64,000 nt of DNA from the NCBI RefSeq assembly GCF_017916325.1, contig NC_090167.1, positions 1,239,001 to 1,303,000 of the forward strand, given 5' to 3'. The notes beneath the pieces are model-generated. The model did no database searches. It was not told the DNA's origin and worked only from the letters and a program-made list of their open reading frames with translations. This document shows, piece by piece, positions 61,601-64,000 of this stretch (position 1 is its first letter; the number at the start of each line of letters is the position of its first letter). A program made the translations under genes and the position numbers. The DNA comes from Leishmania martiniquensis. Its lineage: Eukaryota > Euglenozoa > Kinetoplastea > Trypanosomatida > Trypanosomatidae.

Positions 61601-62037
61601 ACAGCCGCGACAGCGATGAGATCGAGACGGCCCGCCGGGCTCAGAAAAAAAGCCTCTTCGTGACGCACGGCCGAAGTAGTAATGGCGCAGCGGGTGGAGC
61701 TAGCTCCACGGATAAGTCCCTGATGTCTTACTATCAGGCGACTGGTGGCATGAGCGGCATACTGTATCGTCCCTTTACGAAGACGGCAAAGGTAGACACC
61801 GAGGGGGCCAGGGCCCAACAGCGGCAGACTCTGCGGAAGCTCAGGAAAAAGATCGTCGATAACGGTGGCAGCGGCATCTCGAACCTACACGGCAGCCGCA
61901 GCCCTTGCCACCCTCTGGCGACTGGGCGATCAATGCAGCAGCAGCAGCAGCATGCGAAAGAGGAAAGCGGCAGCGGCGACGGAACGGCGCACCAGTTTAA
62001 TGCCGCCAAGGCTGCGTCCCCCTATACAAACAGTTGA
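58693..62037 (+). CDS. CDKL: CDKL-family protein kinase with an 800-residue tail
   Basis: A 1114-residue Ser/Thr kinase of the cyclin-dependent-kinase-like group, whose members act in cilium or flagellum length control in algae and animals. The kinase domain spans about residues 4-290. It has the glycine loop GEGTYGVV (11-18), catalytic Lys33 in VAIKRF, Glu51 in the alpha-C motif [15 protein letters not shown] (catalytic Asp126), LCDFGFAR (Asp144), activation loop TDY (158-160) in [20 protein letters not shown], and VDVWALGC. The [10 protein letters not shown] and LCDFGFAR strings are characteristic of CDKL1/CDKL5 relatives. The alpha-C motif, which in CDKLs usually reads KKIAxRE, is diverged here. 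The remaining 800 residues are disordered, Ser/Pro/His-rich and full of possible phosphosites, longer than in most relatives. The ATG at 58693 starts exactly where family members start. Confidence 0.94.
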   Translation: [1114 protein letters not shown]

Positions 62038-64000
62038 TCAAATCGGCGCTCCTCATCCGATGCGCGACAGAGAATCCTCCTCTCTTCTGCTCTTCGTTTG
62101 GTCTTTGCCTTCGACACAAACGCGCCGCATCTCCGCCCGTAATTGGGTGCGCATATGTGTTGGCCGGCCGGCTCCTCCTCACCCGTTCTTTCTTTTTCAC
62201 TTTTCCTGATCGTGCCTTTCGTTCAGTCTCTCTTCACGTGCACCTTTTACGTGCTGCACGTGCAGGTGTGTGTGTGTAGGTATGCATAGGTGGGTGGGGC
62301 ACGGCTTCTCTTTCAGCGAGCGGTGAGGCTTTGCCCTCGCGGATGCGTACCCGCGTACGTGCAGGCCTGGAAGAACACAAGGCCACTCCCCTCTCCCATA
62401 CATACGGCGCTACTGACGCCACCCACCTTGTGTGTGCGCGACTGTTTTGGTCTCTGCTTCTCGGACCCTCACGTGAGTTTCGGCGTCTTCTCTCTCTTTT
62501 TTCCCCATTCCCCTTCGGCGTTGCGCTCACGCGAGTTGACTAAAGGAGAGACAGGCAAGGTCTGAAGGAGCCTCGGCGCGAGCTTTCGAAGGCACCTACT
62601 TTACCGCACTCCTCGCCCGCAGTAGACACGCCCTCGCCCACCGTATTAGACTGTAAATATTGACAATCTGTGCTTTCCCTTTTCCCTATCAATCTCCTAT
62701 TCTCTGTGGAACACTCGCTCGGGCTATGCTGCACCGCCGAGCGGGCGCACGCGCATGTGCATCTCTCTCTCTCCGTTTCTTTTTTCTTTTTTCCCTTTCG
62801 TCTCCTCCATTACTTCGCTTCCATTTCCTCCTCGCGCTCTGCTGACATGCCGCCAGTGTTTTGGTGTACGCGCCCACGCCGTCATCCAGCCACAGCGCTC
62901 GTTATAGAGAGGTAGAGGCAGAGGGAGGAGGAGGACACGAGAAGACCCCCCCACCCATCCACCCACACAAACCCTCACACCGAAGAAGAGAGAGAGGGAG
63001 AGGCTGTGTGTACTTTTCGAAGCGATTTCCTGCGAATCACACGGCTTCTCTTTCCTGCGCATCTTCTCCGCTCTTTGATTACGTCTGTTGTGTAAGACTT
63101 CTCAGCATGTTTTTCTTCCGACTTTCCCCCTCCGCCCCCTTGTCATCACCCTCCACCTGGTCACGGCGGGTGGTGGTGGCGGTGATGATGTGGTGATAAC
63201 AATTATGCTGGCCGACGCTTACAACTGCGAGATGTGGACGAGAGCAGTGAGCATCCACAGCAACAAAAAGGATGCCCTCAACGGGAAAGGGAAGCACGGC
63301 GAAGGCGATCATCCGCACTGACGCGCAGAAAATTGTACGCCAACAAGCGCAGTCAGCACCCACACCTATCCATAAAGTCCCTCGAAAGAAGAAAGGAGGA
63401 GGCCGTCACGCATCTCTCATCTTCCTCTCCCCCAACTTCGCGTGCGCGCGTTCGTGTGTCTGCGTGCGTCTGCACGTGCGGCTCTTCTCCATTTCCTTTT
63501 CTATTTTTTTTTCTGTTTATCGGGTCATATCTTCTCGGCTTTCTTCTCCGACTTATCTATCTATATCTGTGTATAGGGTCGGTGGGTGGAGCGAGTAGAG
63601 GTGTGCGTGTGTGTGTGAGGGGGGGACACGAGGTGGGTGCGTGGGGGTGGTCGGTGAGGAGCCGACGACCTGCCTTCCATGAAGGCGGCGACAAAGAGGT
63701 ATCATTTGTGCTGGAGGAGCGAGCCAGCGGGAGCTGCTTGTCCTTCGTCGCACGAGAGGCCGCGGACTTCAACGACGATGGCACGCGCGTTTGCTCACGC
63801 GCCTCCCTCTCTTTGGGATTTCTCATCTGCCTTTGTTGCTGCCTCGCCGACTTGGTGCGAAGCTTTCGTAGTGTGCGTGCTATTGATCATCACTCTTCGC
63901 CTCCACCTTCGATGCCTCTATCTCGTCTCTCTTCACCCCTTCTCGTCGTGTCAGCTTCCACCCTCCCTGGCGCTTGCTACCACCGACCTCCCCCTTCTCC
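62038..64000. other. downstream region, no gene seen to the window end
   Basis: About 2 kb of UTR-like sequence with pyrimidine tracts and TG/CA runs (for example 62264-62278). Overlapping ORFs of at most 112 codons lack domains. The next gene presumably starts beyond the window. Confidence 0.65.

Overview
The window looks like a nuclear segment of a trypanosomatid of the Leishmania group (Leishmaniinae). All twelve convincing genes lie on the + strand and none has a recognisable intron. They are separated by 0.6-9.4 kb of pyrimidine-rich DNA full of (CA)n, (TG)n and (TA)n tracts. Several starts are preceded by a polypyrimidine tract and an AG, the usual arrangement for spliced-leader trans-splicing within a polycistronic unit. 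The coding regions are GC-rich, with Ala/Ser/Gly-rich insertions typical of Leishmania proteins. Species was not determined; genus-level placement is inference from style and gene content.

Layout. 2-1138: 3' part of a P5C-synthase-type gamma-glutamyl phosphate reductase, cut by the window edge. 2508-9050: a 2180-residue TPR/IQ-motif protein with ten perfect 102-bp repeats and a second in-frame internal duplication. 11323-13785: leucine-rich-repeat protein. 15251-15748: small protein resembling mitoribosomal mL43 (L51/S25/CI-B8 fold). 16923-18908: helical, possibly mitochondrial, conserved hypothetical protein. 19766-22885: COG5 of the Golgi tethering complex. 24836-28786: large coiled-coil hypothetical protein. 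29670-30329: IFT22/RABL5. 37838-39718: unrecognised 626-residue protein isolated between 7.5 kb and 9.4 kb of apparent non-coding DNA. 49090-50367: light intermediate chain of dynein-2. 52787-56335: large unrecognised protein with faint group II chaperonin-like features. 58693-62037: CDKL-family protein kinase. 62038-64000: no gene seen.

Functional theme. Three confidently named genes act in cilium/flagellum assembly or length control (IFT22, dynein-2 LIC, CDKL). Trypanosomatid gene order is usually not functional, so this may be coincidence. The other identifiable genes serve proline metabolism, Golgi trafficking and mitochondrial translation.

Most striking structure. A 480-bp sequence occurs twice in direct orientation (23535-24014 and 43840-44319). 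By eye there are no mismatches or indels. The copies bracket 20.3 kb that holds three genes including IFT22. It resembles a SIDER-type retroposon in size and 3'UTR location, but the perfect identity is atypical for those degenerate elements. Direct repeats of this kind are known in Leishmania to mediate formation of circular amplicons.
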